Assembly (NCBI GenBank): GCA_964429485.1
Contig: CAYSBW010000062.1
Location: 1-12,122, forward strand
Length of the DNA stretch: 12,122 nucleotides
Direction: 5' to 3'
From: JAPLKB01 sp964429485
GTDB taxonomy: Bacteria; Desulfobacterota; Syntrophorhabdia; Syntrophorhabdales; Syntrophorhabdaceae
This document shows, in pieces, positions 1-7,982 of this stretch. Numbering within the stretch: the stretch's first letter is position 1; each line of letters opens with the position of its first letter. The notes under the pieces were generated by a model that worked only from the letters and a program-made list of their open reading frames with translations, was not told where the DNA came from and made no database searches. The position numbers were made by a program, and so were the translations under genes.

Positions 1-1120
1 TTCCATTATTCTGTGTCTTCGATAAACTCAAAATATAAATCAGCCGGTGTAATATTATGCCAGCGAGGAAACCATAAGCCATATTTGTCAGCAAAGAACC
101 AACCACTGTTACTACCATTGGGATCAAATCCATATTCCATCTGATGTCTCTGGAAAACTTCGCAAGTTCCACCCCCACCAAAAACATCATTGCCCCGATT
201 ATTGCTTTGGGAAAAACTGTAAACAGACCTGCAATGGAACCAGCCAGAAAGAGTCCGGCAGCAATTTCTATTAACCCCTCAATAATATTCGCACCACCTG
301 TTCGAGCCCCGAAGTAGTACTGCCCGGCCAAACCTCCGGCGCCATGGCATAGGGGCATCCCGCCAAAAAAAGGAAGAACTGTGTTCATAACACCCATATT
401 TATGGAAAGACTTTTTTCACTTACTGGATTGTCCGGCCAATATACTTTGATCAATGCCGATGTAGCGATTACAGCATTGGCAGCAGTAAGAGGAATTTGA
501 GCAAAACCGGCCAACAAAAGAGTCTCCCATATTTCTTTAACAGAAAAAATTGTAATAACCGGAAATACAAATCCTGGTAATGTAATTTCCTTGAACTGTC
601 CCTTGATAAACATTATTGCTACACCAAAAATCATTAGCGCCAAAGCAGCAGGCATATAGCGATTCTGTCGCAATACCAGGACTGCTATTACAGAGATAAT
701 GCCAATCACCCACCATGTTGAAATCATCTTTAAGGCCTCAAGAATAAGTAAAATACCTAGAGAAACTTGTATGCCCTTTATAACAGAATCAGGTGTAATC
801 TTTGCAACCCATTTCATTATGCCGGTAAAACCGAACAAGAGCCAAACCATACCCATCGCAAATCCCGATGCATAAACCATGGAAGGAGACCAGTGCTGGG
901 CAATAGCAGTTACAGCAAGAACTTTCATAGGTTCTATGGGCATGGGAAGTTTATAAACAAGACCTGTTACAATGTTTGCCAGTCCCATCATAACAAGAAA
1001 ACCGGCAGGATTGAGACCACATACAGCAATATATCCGATTGCAAAGGGGAAAAGGGTTCCAAAATCCCCCATTGATCCTGCCATTTCTCTAAGATTGAAA
1101 TCAAAGGATTTTATTCTCAT
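1..1120 (-). CDS. MOT1-family molybdate/sulfate transporter (C-terminus cut by window edge)
   Basis: Reading the minus strand from the ATG at 1120 gives 373 open codons with no stop before the window edge. The product is a very hydrophobic protein with about ten membrane segments, placing it in the inner membrane. Two signatures match the MOT1-type molybdate/sulfate transporter family (SulP-related). One is LPMPIEPMK at residues 58-66. The other is the block at 255-274 containing MPLCHGAGGLAGQYYFGART, the most conserved stretch of that family. The N-terminal SMGDFGTLFPF segment (16-26) is also typical. Members usually have roughly 350-420 residues, so only a short tail is probably missing. 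The likely role is uptake of molybdate or sulfate, and the sequence does not tell which. It has its own promoter in the divergent spacer. The Shine-Dalgarno match is poor (GGA about 12 nt upstream). Nothing links it functionally to the neighbouring operon. Confidence 0.92.
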   Translation of the reverse strand, partial: MRIKSFDFNLREMAGSMGDFGTLFPFAIGYIAVCGLNPAGFLVMMGLANIVTGLVYKLPMPIEPMKVLAVTAIAQHWSPSMVYASGFAMGMVWLLFGFTGIMKWVAKITPDSVIKGIQVSLGILLILEALKMISTWWVIGIISVIAVLVLRQNRYMPAALALMIFGVAIMFIKGQFKEITLPGFVFPVITIFSVKEIWETLLLAGFAQIPLTAANAVIATSALIKVYWPDNPVSEKSLSINMGVMNTVLPFFGGMPLCHGAGGLAGQYYFGARTGGANIIEGLIEIAAGLFLAGSIAGLFTVFPKAIIGAMMFLVGVELAKFSRDIRWNMDLIPMVVTVVGSLLTNMAYGFLAGIILHRLIYILSLSKTQNNG

Positions 1121-1168
1121 AAAAATTATTTTCCAATTCTCTTAAATGAAGAAAAAAATTTATGCACA

Positions 1169-1197
1169 ATAATAAATCATCGAGCAATAATGGTCAA
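1169..1197 (-). promoter_or_regulatory. Sigma70-type promoter for the MOT1 transporter gene
   Basis: On the minus strand, TTGACC (1192-1197) and TATTAT (1169-1174) are separated by exactly 17 nt. Each hexamer matches the sigma70 consensus at 5 of 6 positions. Initiation would fall near 1162, leaving a leader of about 40 nt before the ATG at 1120. No operator or riboswitch was recognised in this short leader. Confidence 0.6.
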
Positions 1198-1305
1198 TGA
1201 TGAATGTATTTGTCTTATTGATTGCTTTTTTTGATTAGAAAGCTAACCAAAATATATATATAATAACAGATTCGAAACATGGCATATTTTTAATTTATTT
1301 TTTTA

Positions 1306-1334
1306 TTGACAGGATTATTTATTTAATTTATTTT
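1306..1334 (+). promoter_or_regulatory. Candidate sigma70-type promoter for the exported-protein operon
   Basis: A perfect TTGACA (1306-1311) is followed after 17 nt by TATTTT (1329-1334, 4 of 6 matches to TATAAT). Upstream, 1280-1305 is almost pure A/T and could act as an UP element. The start would be near 1341, about 40 nt before the GTG of the first gene. A CATAAT at 1340-1345 is an alternative -10 but lacks a good -35. The whole spacer is so AT-rich that chance matches are likely, hence moderate confidence. Confidence 0.48.
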
Positions 1335-1383
1335 TTCCGCATAATGAAGTCTGTATTTTTTAATTTTTAACAGCAAGGACTCC

Positions 1384-2097
1384 GTGACTCAAAAAAGCAG
1401 ATGTGCATTATTTTTATTATTTTATTTTACTATAATCCCTGCTGCATTAACCATATCAAATGATCGACTAACGATCTCTGCACCCTTGGAATCTGCATAT
1501 GCTACCTTTGATGGTAAAATCCCACCACAAATGGAGATAAAGGGTTGGGTCTGCGGTACTGCCGGATCGAAGATTCATCTCAAGACTGTCGATTATGTAT
1601 ACCGATTAAAGCTTGCAGAAGAAGGTTTTAAGGCTGCCGCAGCCGCGGTCCAAACTCAATATGATACTCGAAAGAAAATGACCGTACCACCTGCTATTTT
1701 TGAGGGGTTTACAACGGATGAAGTGAAGACTTTTGTCGATGCTGTTTTCCAGCGTTTCACCGTAAACGCCTCAACCATGAACACCCGTCTCGACGGTCTC
1801 CAGAAGGAGCTGATTCCGGCGATAAAAGGAGACCCTGAAAACTTCTTTGGTGTCAGTGTGAAGGCTCGAGTACTTGCTGAAAACCACCTCGACGACAACT
1901 TTCATATCGAAACATGGCAGGATGATGGGGCCTATCAGGTATGGACTACAACGGATTGTTATTCGGCAAGTGAGCTATCATCAATGCAGCATGCTATCGA
2001 GCAGTCTCTTACTGCTGCCCTGGCTGCCCGTGACAAATTGCTAAGAATTGCCACTCTGGTCCACAACAACCGTGGTACCCCCTATGGGATCAGGTAG
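1384..2097 (+). CDS. Exported helical protein of unknown function (operon gene 1)
   Basis: This 237-residue protein is not recognised. The GTG start at 1384 is preceded by AAGGA (1375-1379) and gives an N-terminus with a basic patch (K4, R6) and a hydrophobic run to about residue 24. That is a Sec signal peptide without an obvious lipobox cysteine, so a periplasmic or secreted fate is inferred. The mature part is mainly predicted helix. It has an alanine-rich stretch near 80-90 and amphipathic segments around 110-150 and 205-230. A cysteine near residue 57 and another in the TTDCYS segment near 190 could form a disulfide. The stop at 2095-2097 lies 1 nt before the next gene's ATG, so the two are probably translationally coupled. 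It may be a partner or chaperone of the large protein that follows, but only gene order supports that. Confidence 0.82.
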   Translation: MTQKSRCALFLLFYFTIIPAALTISNDRLTISAPLESAYATFDGKIPPQMEIKGWVCGTAGSKIHLKTVDYVYRLKLAEEGFKAAAAAVQTQYDTRKKMTVPPAIFEGFTTDEVKTFVDAVFQRFTVNASTMNTRLDGLQKELIPAIKGDPENFFGVSVKARVLAENHLDDNFHIETWQDDGAYQVWTTTDCYSASELSSMQHAIEQSLTAALAARDKLLRIATLVHNNRGTPYGIR

Positions 2098-2098
2098 G

Positions 2099-5098
2099 AT
2101 GCTAACGGTCTCCCTCTTTCTGAGATCTTTCCTGTTCGTCTTGATCTTCTTCATTCTGTCCATATTCCCAGCACAGGGAGTGGATAACCCGGATCTGGAG
2201 GAAATTCGCCGTATCGAGACCCTACTCCTCGTTCCATGCAACGAACCACTCAACTATATGAATGAGTTGGTAAGGCTTGGTCGGGAATATCAGGAACAGG
2301 AGCGCCGCCGCCTTTCCCTTTATCGAAGTGCCCTCGATGCTCACCGACTGGCCTTGTCTGCCTTCATAGTAACAACAGATGCCAAAGCTGGTACAGAAAC
2401 AGGTCCCTTCCGTGCCAAGTACGATCAGTTGTACCGTCAAGCCCGTGAAGAAGGATTAATCAGGGAGGCAAGTTACAGTGATATCCAGGACGGATATTCC
2501 ATGGCCGATGTTGCTGCAAACGTTCAACAGTATAATGCCCAATCTGATAGAGATTTGAGAGGACCCATAGCCAATGTAGGCAGTTGGTCAAAGGAACAGA
2601 AAGGACTTGGCAATCAACTCTTTTTTGTTGAGGCACAGCGACAATCGGTAGAGAGGATGCGCACCGAAATGGCCCAGCTAAAGGCAGATTGGCAGGCAGC
2701 TCGTACTGAATATTTAAAGAAGATGACCACGGACCCATTCAGAGATGTTTTTGTTGAACTGGATAAAAGGGCCGCTATAATGACAAAAGACATTGCTCCC
2801 ATATACGGAAAGCACCGCCAGGATCTGGGCATTCTTTTTCAGAGCGGCCGTTTTGAACACTGTCTTGGCGCCATGGTGGAAACACAAGCTTATTTAATCA
2901 AGGGCGGTTACAGAGATTTGGCGCCATATCTTCCAGGGAGTCCCGGAACTTTCGAAGCTTTGCCAGGCGTCGGGTTCCGTATGGAACCCCCTGCTCACCT
3001 GGAGAGGATACAGGTTTCACCGAATTCTATCCCCGAAGACTTCCCCCTCGATCTTCCACTGAAATATGACCCTCAGCTCTATATAAAGGCCGAGATCGAA
3101 AGGTTCCAGATACAAGTCAAGGCCGAACAGGATGCCATTATCGCAATTGGCAAACACCTGACCGGCCTCGACGGATGGGTAGGACAGGTTGTTGGCGAAG
3201 GGTTCAATGTCTTTCACGGCTTCTGTGAAGGTTTTGGCGGTATTGGTAACATCCTGATCGGCGTGGGCACGGCCCCGTTCCATCCCATCGAAACCTACCA
3301 GAAGATCCAGGGAATAAAGGACGGCATGGTCAAACTCTTGATTGATTCGGACCTACAGAGGGAGCTCGTTGATCGCAGTCTCGTGGCAACGGCAGATTTT
3401 TTTCGGGGCATAGGAGCATCGTTTGAACTTATGACCGGTCCTAGCGATCCGCCTGCAGAGCAATACGACACCGACACGTTGTCTCACTGGAAGGCAAAGG
3501 CTGAAAATACCTATCTGGCTAGAAACACCCTCACGGCTGTGGAAAATCTTGCCGGCCAAATACTGTCAGACCTGATGACAGGGGCAATCCTTTCTAAGGG
3601 CGCCAAGGCGGCACAGCTTGCCGACGATGCCGTTGATACGGCCTCTGACCTTTCCAGGGCAGGCGCCAAAGCCAAGAAGATCGAAGATGCTTCGGACAGA
3701 TTTGGCAAGGTGGCCGATGATGTACCAGACGTAAAGACCATCGACCGCCTCGGTGAAGAACTCCGGAAATGTCAGGACAACGTACATAAGATCATCGAGG
3801 ACATAACAACTCCTAAACCGAAGGATATCCACTATGCCCAAAGCATGGTGCCCAAACCGGAGGATGTCCTGGCAAAGGCAGCAGCCTCGACCGACAGGGG
3901 AGGGATGAACGCCTACTTCCGCCTGAACGATGACCTCGGCGTAAAAGTTGGGAACAAAGAAATTTTCAAAAGCTCCACAAAGGTCGACGATGCCTTGGCC
4001 AGCCGTGCCTCTCGTGACCTCGATGATGCCGGTCGCCGTTTTCTCGAAGACGTCACGAGAGATTCTCCCCTGGGACGTCTTCCCCAGGTAAAAGATCGAT
4101 ATTACATTGTTGATGACCTTTTTGAAGGCCCGAAAACCTACCGGAGTCTCGATGCTATACCAGATAATACCCGCTACCGCGTCGTTGAGGTTATGGAAAA
4201 TATCAACCCTTCGAGTCACGCAGGTAAACTTGCAGAGGCGGGCAAGCTTACCCCTGACCATGTCAGGGCCTACGAAGCATTCATGCGGGATATGAACGCC
4301 AAAGGCTACATCTGGACGGATAACAAACTGGATAACTTTGCCTTCGAAACCATTGATGCTTCTAAGGGGCTCTATCGCGTAGTTCCCCTCGATACGGGCG
4401 GAATCTACAAGGTGAGTAATTTACCTGTGGGAACACCACCCGGTGAAATGGCCCGTAAACTTCAGGTCATGTATGACAGAGGGTTTGAAGCTCCCGGAGG
4501 TTCCCAGGCCAACATGCTCTTCGCACAGCTCCAGGAAGCTGACAAATTAGGAATTCCCCCGGAGATAATCGATGACCTCCCCAGATATCTGGGCGTTCAG
4601 GCAATAAATCCAACTGCCCAAGATGTGGCAGCTACCTGGGCAGGAGGTATGCGCATTAGTTCACCCGGTAAATCTTACAGTACTATATATGCCCAGGTAG
4701 CAGACAAAAGTACTGGCTCTCTCAATAAGGAAATCGGTGAAGCATTTGATGCATGTCTTGACAGTGACCCGAGATTCCAATCAGCATGGAAAACTCTCAA
4801 TGATAAAAAAACCCAGCTTTCTCAAGTGGAAAAAAAGATAGATGAGGCAATAGAGAAGGTGGACAAAGCTGATGAAGCTGCCCGAGATTTCAAGTTCACT
4901 GGTTCACCAGACAGGCCCGTAGATTCCCTTGCAGCTGCCACTATTCAGCATGCAGCTACCGAGGCAGAACAGGCACAAGAAAAAGCTCAGTGCCTTGCAG
5001 TCATGGAAAAAATGCTCACTGGCATAAAGGCTGATTGGATTACTGAGACATGGAAAAAATGCCAGGATTTGGGATTTATTTTTCAAGTTGCCCAATGA
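2099..5098 (+). CDS. Large exported protein with a protein-kinase-like domain (operon gene 2)
   Basis: The frame is open from 2048, but the ATG at 2099 is preferred. It begins just after the previous stop and puts a signal peptide (about 1-28, ending FPAQG) at the N-terminus, giving 999 residues. Residues about 30-290 are charged and mainly helical, likely coiled coil. Residues 359-390 are glycine-rich and hydrophobic, and could be membrane-active or a glycine-zipper. Another Gly/Ala-rich helical stretch follows (about 490-540). Residues about 600-775 resemble a protein-kinase fold. K616 in GVKV sits where the ATP-binding lysine is expected and E650 where the helix-C glutamate is. D741-x-K743-x-x-N746 mimics the catalytic loop, and D765-T-G mimics the metal-binding DFG. 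The last ~220 residues are again helical. A kinase-like domain behind a signal peptide is unusual. It could be an active phosphotransferase, a pseudokinase scaffold, or a toxin-like effector module. The kinase assignment rests on motif order only. Confidence 0.85.
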   Translation: MLTVSLFLRSFLFVLIFFILSIFPAQGVDNPDLEEIRRIETLLLVPCNEPLNYMNELVRLGREYQEQERRRLSLYRSALDAHRLALSAFIVTTDAKAGTETGPFRAKYDQLYRQAREEGLIREASYSDIQDGYSMADVAANVQQYNAQSDRDLRGPIANVGSWSKEQKGLGNQLFFVEAQRQSVERMRTEMAQLKADWQAARTEYLKKMTTDPFRDVFVELDKRAAIMTKDIAPIYGKHRQDLGILFQSGRFEHCLGAMVETQAYLIKGGYRDLAPYLPGSPGTFEALPGVGFRMEPPAHLERIQVSPNSIPEDFPLDLPLKYDPQLYIKAEIERFQIQVKAEQDAIIAIGKHLTGLDGWVGQVVGEGFNVFHGFCEGFGGIGNILIGVGTAPFHPIETYQKIQGIKDGMVKLLIDSDLQRELVDRSLVATADFFRGIGASFELMTGPSDPPAEQYDTDTLSHWKAKAENTYLARNTLTAVENLAGQILSDLMTGAILSKGAKAAQLADDAVDTASDLSRAGAKAKKIEDASDRFGKVADDVPDVKTIDRLGEELRKCQDNVHKIIEDITTPKPKDIHYAQSMVPKPEDVLAKAAASTDRGGMNAYFRLNDDLGVKVGNKEIFKSSTKVDDALASRASRDLDDAGRRFLEDVTRDSPLGRLPQVKDRYYIVDDLFEGPKTYRSLDAIPDNTRYRVVEVMENINPSSHAGKLAEAGKLTPDHVRAYEAFMRDMNAKGYIWTDNKLDNFAFETIDASKGLYRVVPLDTGGIYKVSNLPVGTPPGEMARKLQVMYDRGFEAPGGSQANMLFAQLQEADKLGIPPEIIDDLPRYLGVQAINPTAQDVAATWAGGMRISSPGKSYSTIYAQVADKSTGSLNKEIGEAFDACLDSDPRFQSAWKTLNDKKTQLSQVEKKIDEAIEKVDKADEAARDFKFTGSPDRPVDSLAAATIQHAATEAEQAQEKAQCLAVMEKMLTGIKADWITETWKKCQDLGFIFQVAQ

Positions 5099-5102
5099 GG
5101 AG
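5097..5102 (+). promoter_or_regulatory. Ribosome binding site that decides the start of operon gene 3
   Basis: GAGGAG at 5097-5102 overlaps the stop codon of the preceding gene and sits 9 nt before the ATG at 5112. It supports that ATG over an in-frame TTG at 5088, which would lie upstream of the site. A second ATG at 5118 is also possible and would remove only two residues. Confidence 0.65.
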
Positions 5103-5111
5103 TTACAACGG

Positions 5112-7982
5112 ATGAACATGAAAATATTTATTTCCTTTGTTTTTATGGCGGTATTTTTGTTTTCATCCATCCCAGCCATGTCACAGCAAAACCAGCCCAT
5201 ACTCATGAATGATAAAAAAGAAGAGACGCCAGCCGAGTTTGTAGAACGAAACCTTGCCCAGACCCGAAAACGTCTTGCCAATGCCAAAGATCGTTATCAG
5301 AAATGCTGTGGCTCTGTAGACCTTTACCTTCAGTCCCTTGATCCAGAAACTATTAGAAATGTCTTGCCAAAACCACACAGACTCAGATTCACAATTCGTG
5401 CACCAGAAAAAAAGATTATCGAGGTAAAATCGGCGGAACGTGACTGGCCTATGTCCCTTCAGTTCTATCCTGGATGGCTTGCTCTTTATCTTGAAGACGT
5501 TGGTATGGATTTTCAGGGAAATTATATGGCAACTATGGCTGCTGACGACCTTACCTCGGCCATTCTAAAGTTGAGAAGAACGGTTCCTATAAGTGTTCTC
5601 TCTGGTGTTACTATTTTGAGTTCCACCAGCGAAGTAAAGGAGTGCTGCCTTGAATTCAACATCAGGAAAAACAGTGATGGTAGTTATGCTGGTGCCAGCT
5701 GTAGCCGAACCGCAAAGGAAAAGGTATTTTCCTTTCATGAGATTGATCCACGGACTCTCCAGGAAAGGCTTGGTTTTTCACTTGATGTATCAGAAGGCGG
5801 CAATATCCTTGGCAAAGGTTCCGCTATACAGTTCAATAGTCCAGGTTGGGCTTCAATAACATCTTTTTTTCGCAGTAATTACAAACCCAACGATTTTAAA
5901 CCGCTGGACGAACAAATTTGTCAAACCATGGATTATACAACAGAACAACTTCCAGGTGACGGGCCTCCCAGGTATCGTTTGAATGTGAAGTATATACCTG
6001 CTGACGAGCGATGGGGAAGCCTTTATCGTGGCAAGGTTATAGGTGATTGGGTTATCCCGTCTAATCTGGGAAAACTAGAGAAAAAAGTAAAAGTCGATGT
6101 TATCGGTTTTTCCGGTGTCAGAATTAATGGCCTTGACTATCGTGAATCAGGTAAAGAAGGAGACAGCTATGATCTTTTTGCCAGAGATAAAGCAGAATTT
6201 AAGAATTTTGCCTTCACTGAAAAAGAACCATACCTTATTCTTCGCCGTGGAGATGGTGAAAGCATCGAGCCGGCATCAAAGTGGATGGTTAACGTAAGCT
6301 ATCACGTCATAGATGGAGGTCCATTTGCAATCAGTCAGCAGGGTGAAGTTCGTCATCTGGGTGGAGTTGGTGAGGCACGCATCAGGATGGATCTGGGCAG
6401 ACATTGGTCTTTAATACGAAAATTAACAGCGAACCGATGGACCGTTGATATGGACAGATCATTGGCCGATGGAAATATTGCTCCTGGCGTCAAATATCGT
6501 CTTGCGATTATTATCCAGGGACCAGCAGACATGACAAAATATCGATTGAAATGGTCCGGAGGCAACTGGCAAAGCTCTCAGACCGGCTTTGTCCGTCAGG
6601 GCCAAGGGTGGGTAGCGGAAAACTTTGTTACAATACCATTCAACATAAAACTGGACGGCTCAGTAGAACTTGCCGTAACAGCATACACAGATGAACAAGG
6701 GGAAACATCAAACCCCATATCTTGGAAAAGATTTTTCCGGATAGTTCCGGCCATTGCCTCTATCGATCTACGACTTGCCGCAAAAGGACAAGAACCAACA
6801 AAAGACACTATAGATCTCTTTTTCCCCAATTATCTACCTGATGGAAACCGTTTTATGGTGGTACCTATATATAAAAGTACTGCTGGTGATTTACTGGAAC
6901 CTGACGCGGTCAGGCGTTTCCTCACCTTTGCAAATCTTCGTCTAAACAGCGACAGTTCAGCCGTTGCCCAGGTTGACAGCGGTGGTGGTCAGGTTGGTCA
7001 TGCCGTGGGTGAAGCATGGATTACGGCAGAACTGGGGGGCGTGGAACTCGATGACAGGGGGCAGCTTGAAACATTGGAAAATAAGATGGTAGTCTCCAAC
7101 CCGGTAAAGGTATCAGCAAACCAGTTAATACTGAGTCGCAGTGAACCCCAGGGGGGATTTACTTCCTACACACTCCGGGTGATCGGTCCGGCCTCCATGG
7201 AAAAATACCAAGCTCTTTTCCATTTTGTCAACGGAAGCACGGGAACCTCTTTTGTAAGGAGTGATGATGGTGGCCAGCTGGCAGGTTTCTCAGCTGATAC
7301 TCCGGTTCAGCGAGTAGAGATTCTCAAAGCCGGTAAGGTAGTAGCCATGTTGCCGGTAAACGATACAGTTGTTCTACCTCAGGCCGGCATCCGTCTACTA
7401 CCAATAAAGCTTCCCGGTACAATAGTTGACCGGATTGATCCGGTAAACATGGGGGACCTAACCACAACTGCTGACTGTCGCAAAAAGCTCAGGGCACAGT
7501 ATCCTTATTATTATGGCACAACCTCTGATGATGTCCTCAATGACGTGTGCTCTGGTTTGCGGAAGGAAGAGAAAAAGGATGTAAAAGAGCAGAGAATAAC
7601 TCAAAAGGCCCAGAAGGAAATTCTAAGAGATCTGAAAAAACAAGGTCGTCAGCTCATGGTATTCAGTGATTCGACCCAATTGGGTGCTGTTGTTTCCGGA
7701 AATTTTGAACCACAGCGCATGCACTGTCGTTGGAAGATTGAAATGGGAGGCTCCCTCAGATTTGAACAAGCCCAGACCCAAATTGTAAGGGTAGGCAGTG
7801 ATGGAGCATGTTTCAATAACTTGACTGGTTTTCAGGGAAACTTTGACACCAATGCCACAGCAACTGTGGAGCTTGTTTACGCATACCCCGCTGCGGCTCC
7901 AGGCCAGTTTCTCGAAGGGGGACGTGAAATATCAAGGGCAGACGTAAACTATAAATCAATAGAAGAGTGGGTAAACAGGTGA
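5112..7982 (+). CDS. Large exported beta-rich protein with internal repeats (operon gene 3)
   Basis: From the ATG at 5112 this encodes 956 residues. I do not recognise the family. A signal peptide covers about residues 1-24 (hydrophobic run ending IPAMS), so the protein is exported. The body is largely predicted beta strand, with strand-turn patterns typical of stacked Ig-like or beta-sandwich domains. Two segments look duplicated. One begins at G470 (GPADMTKY, then TGFVRQGQGW) and the other at G692 (GPASMEKY, then TSFVRSDDGG). Cys-Cys pairs at 65-66 and 178-179, with further single cysteines, suggest disulfides formed outside the cytoplasm. A charged helical insert (about 788-850, rich in Lys, Glu and Gln) precedes a last beta-rich part. 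A surface, adhesive or structural role beside the barrel protein is plausible, but nothing shows it directly. The stop overlaps the proposed GTG start of the next gene. Confidence 0.85.
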   Translation: MNMKIFISFVFMAVFLFSSIPAMSQQNQPILMNDKKEETPAEFVERNLAQTRKRLANAKDRYQKCCGSVDLYLQSLDPETIRNVLPKPHRLRFTIRAPEKKIIEVKSAERDWPMSLQFYPGWLALYLEDVGMDFQGNYMATMAADDLTSAILKLRRTVPISVLSGVTILSSTSEVKECCLEFNIRKNSDGSYAGASCSRTAKEKVFSFHEIDPRTLQERLGFSLDVSEGGNILGKGSAIQFNSPGWASITSFFRSNYKPNDFKPLDEQICQTMDYTTEQLPGDGPPRYRLNVKYIPADERWGSLYRGKVIGDWVIPSNLGKLEKKVKVDVIGFSGVRINGLDYRESGKEGDSYDLFARDKAEFKNFAFTEKEPYLILRRGDGESIEPASKWMVNVSYHVIDGGPFAISQQGEVRHLGGVGEARIRMDLGRHWSLIRKLTANRWTVDMDRSLADGNIAPGVKYRLAIIIQGPADMTKYRLKWSGGNWQSSQTGFVRQGQGWVAENFVTIPFNIKLDGSVELAVTAYTDEQGETSNPISWKRFFRIVPAIASIDLRLAAKGQEPTKDTIDLFFPNYLPDGNRFMVVPIYKSTAGDLLEPDAVRRFLTFANLRLNSDSSAVAQVDSGGGQVGHAVGEAWITAELGGVELDDRGQLETLENKMVVSNPVKVSANQLILSRSEPQGGFTSYTLRVIGPASMEKYQALFHFVNGSTGTSFVRSDDGGQLAGFSADTPVQRVEILKAGKVVAMLPVNDTVVLPQAGIRLLPIKLPGTIVDRIDPVNMGDLTTTADCRKKLRAQYPYYYGTTSDDVLNDVCSGLRKEEKKDVKEQRITQKAQKEILRDLKKQGRQLMVFSDSTQLGAVVSGNFEPQRMHCRWKIEMGGSLRFEQAQTQIVRVGSDGACFNNLTGFQGNFDTNATATVELVYAYPAAAPGQFLEGGREISRADVNYKSIEEWVNR

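Noticed and set aside
767..1075. A 102-codon open frame on the plus strand
   Set aside because: It is antisense to the MOT1 transporter, whose family signatures are clear on the minus strand. The plus-strand peptide has low-complexity composition typical of antisense frames.
2048..2098. Upstream extension of operon gene 2 into gene 1
   Set aside because: The first 17 codons would put a polar stretch ahead of the signal peptide and overlap gene 1 by 50 nt. The ATG at 2099 is immediately after gene 1's stop and gives a normal signal peptide.
3566..4261. A 231-codon open frame on the minus strand
   Set aside because: It lies wholly inside the well-supported large exported protein on the plus strand, and its product shows no coherent domain pattern. 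It is a shadow of the gene's codon usage.
4904..5287. A 127-codon minus-strand frame spanning the junction of operon genes 2 and 3
   Set aside because: It is antisense to both genes and their ribosome binding site, and has no good start signal.
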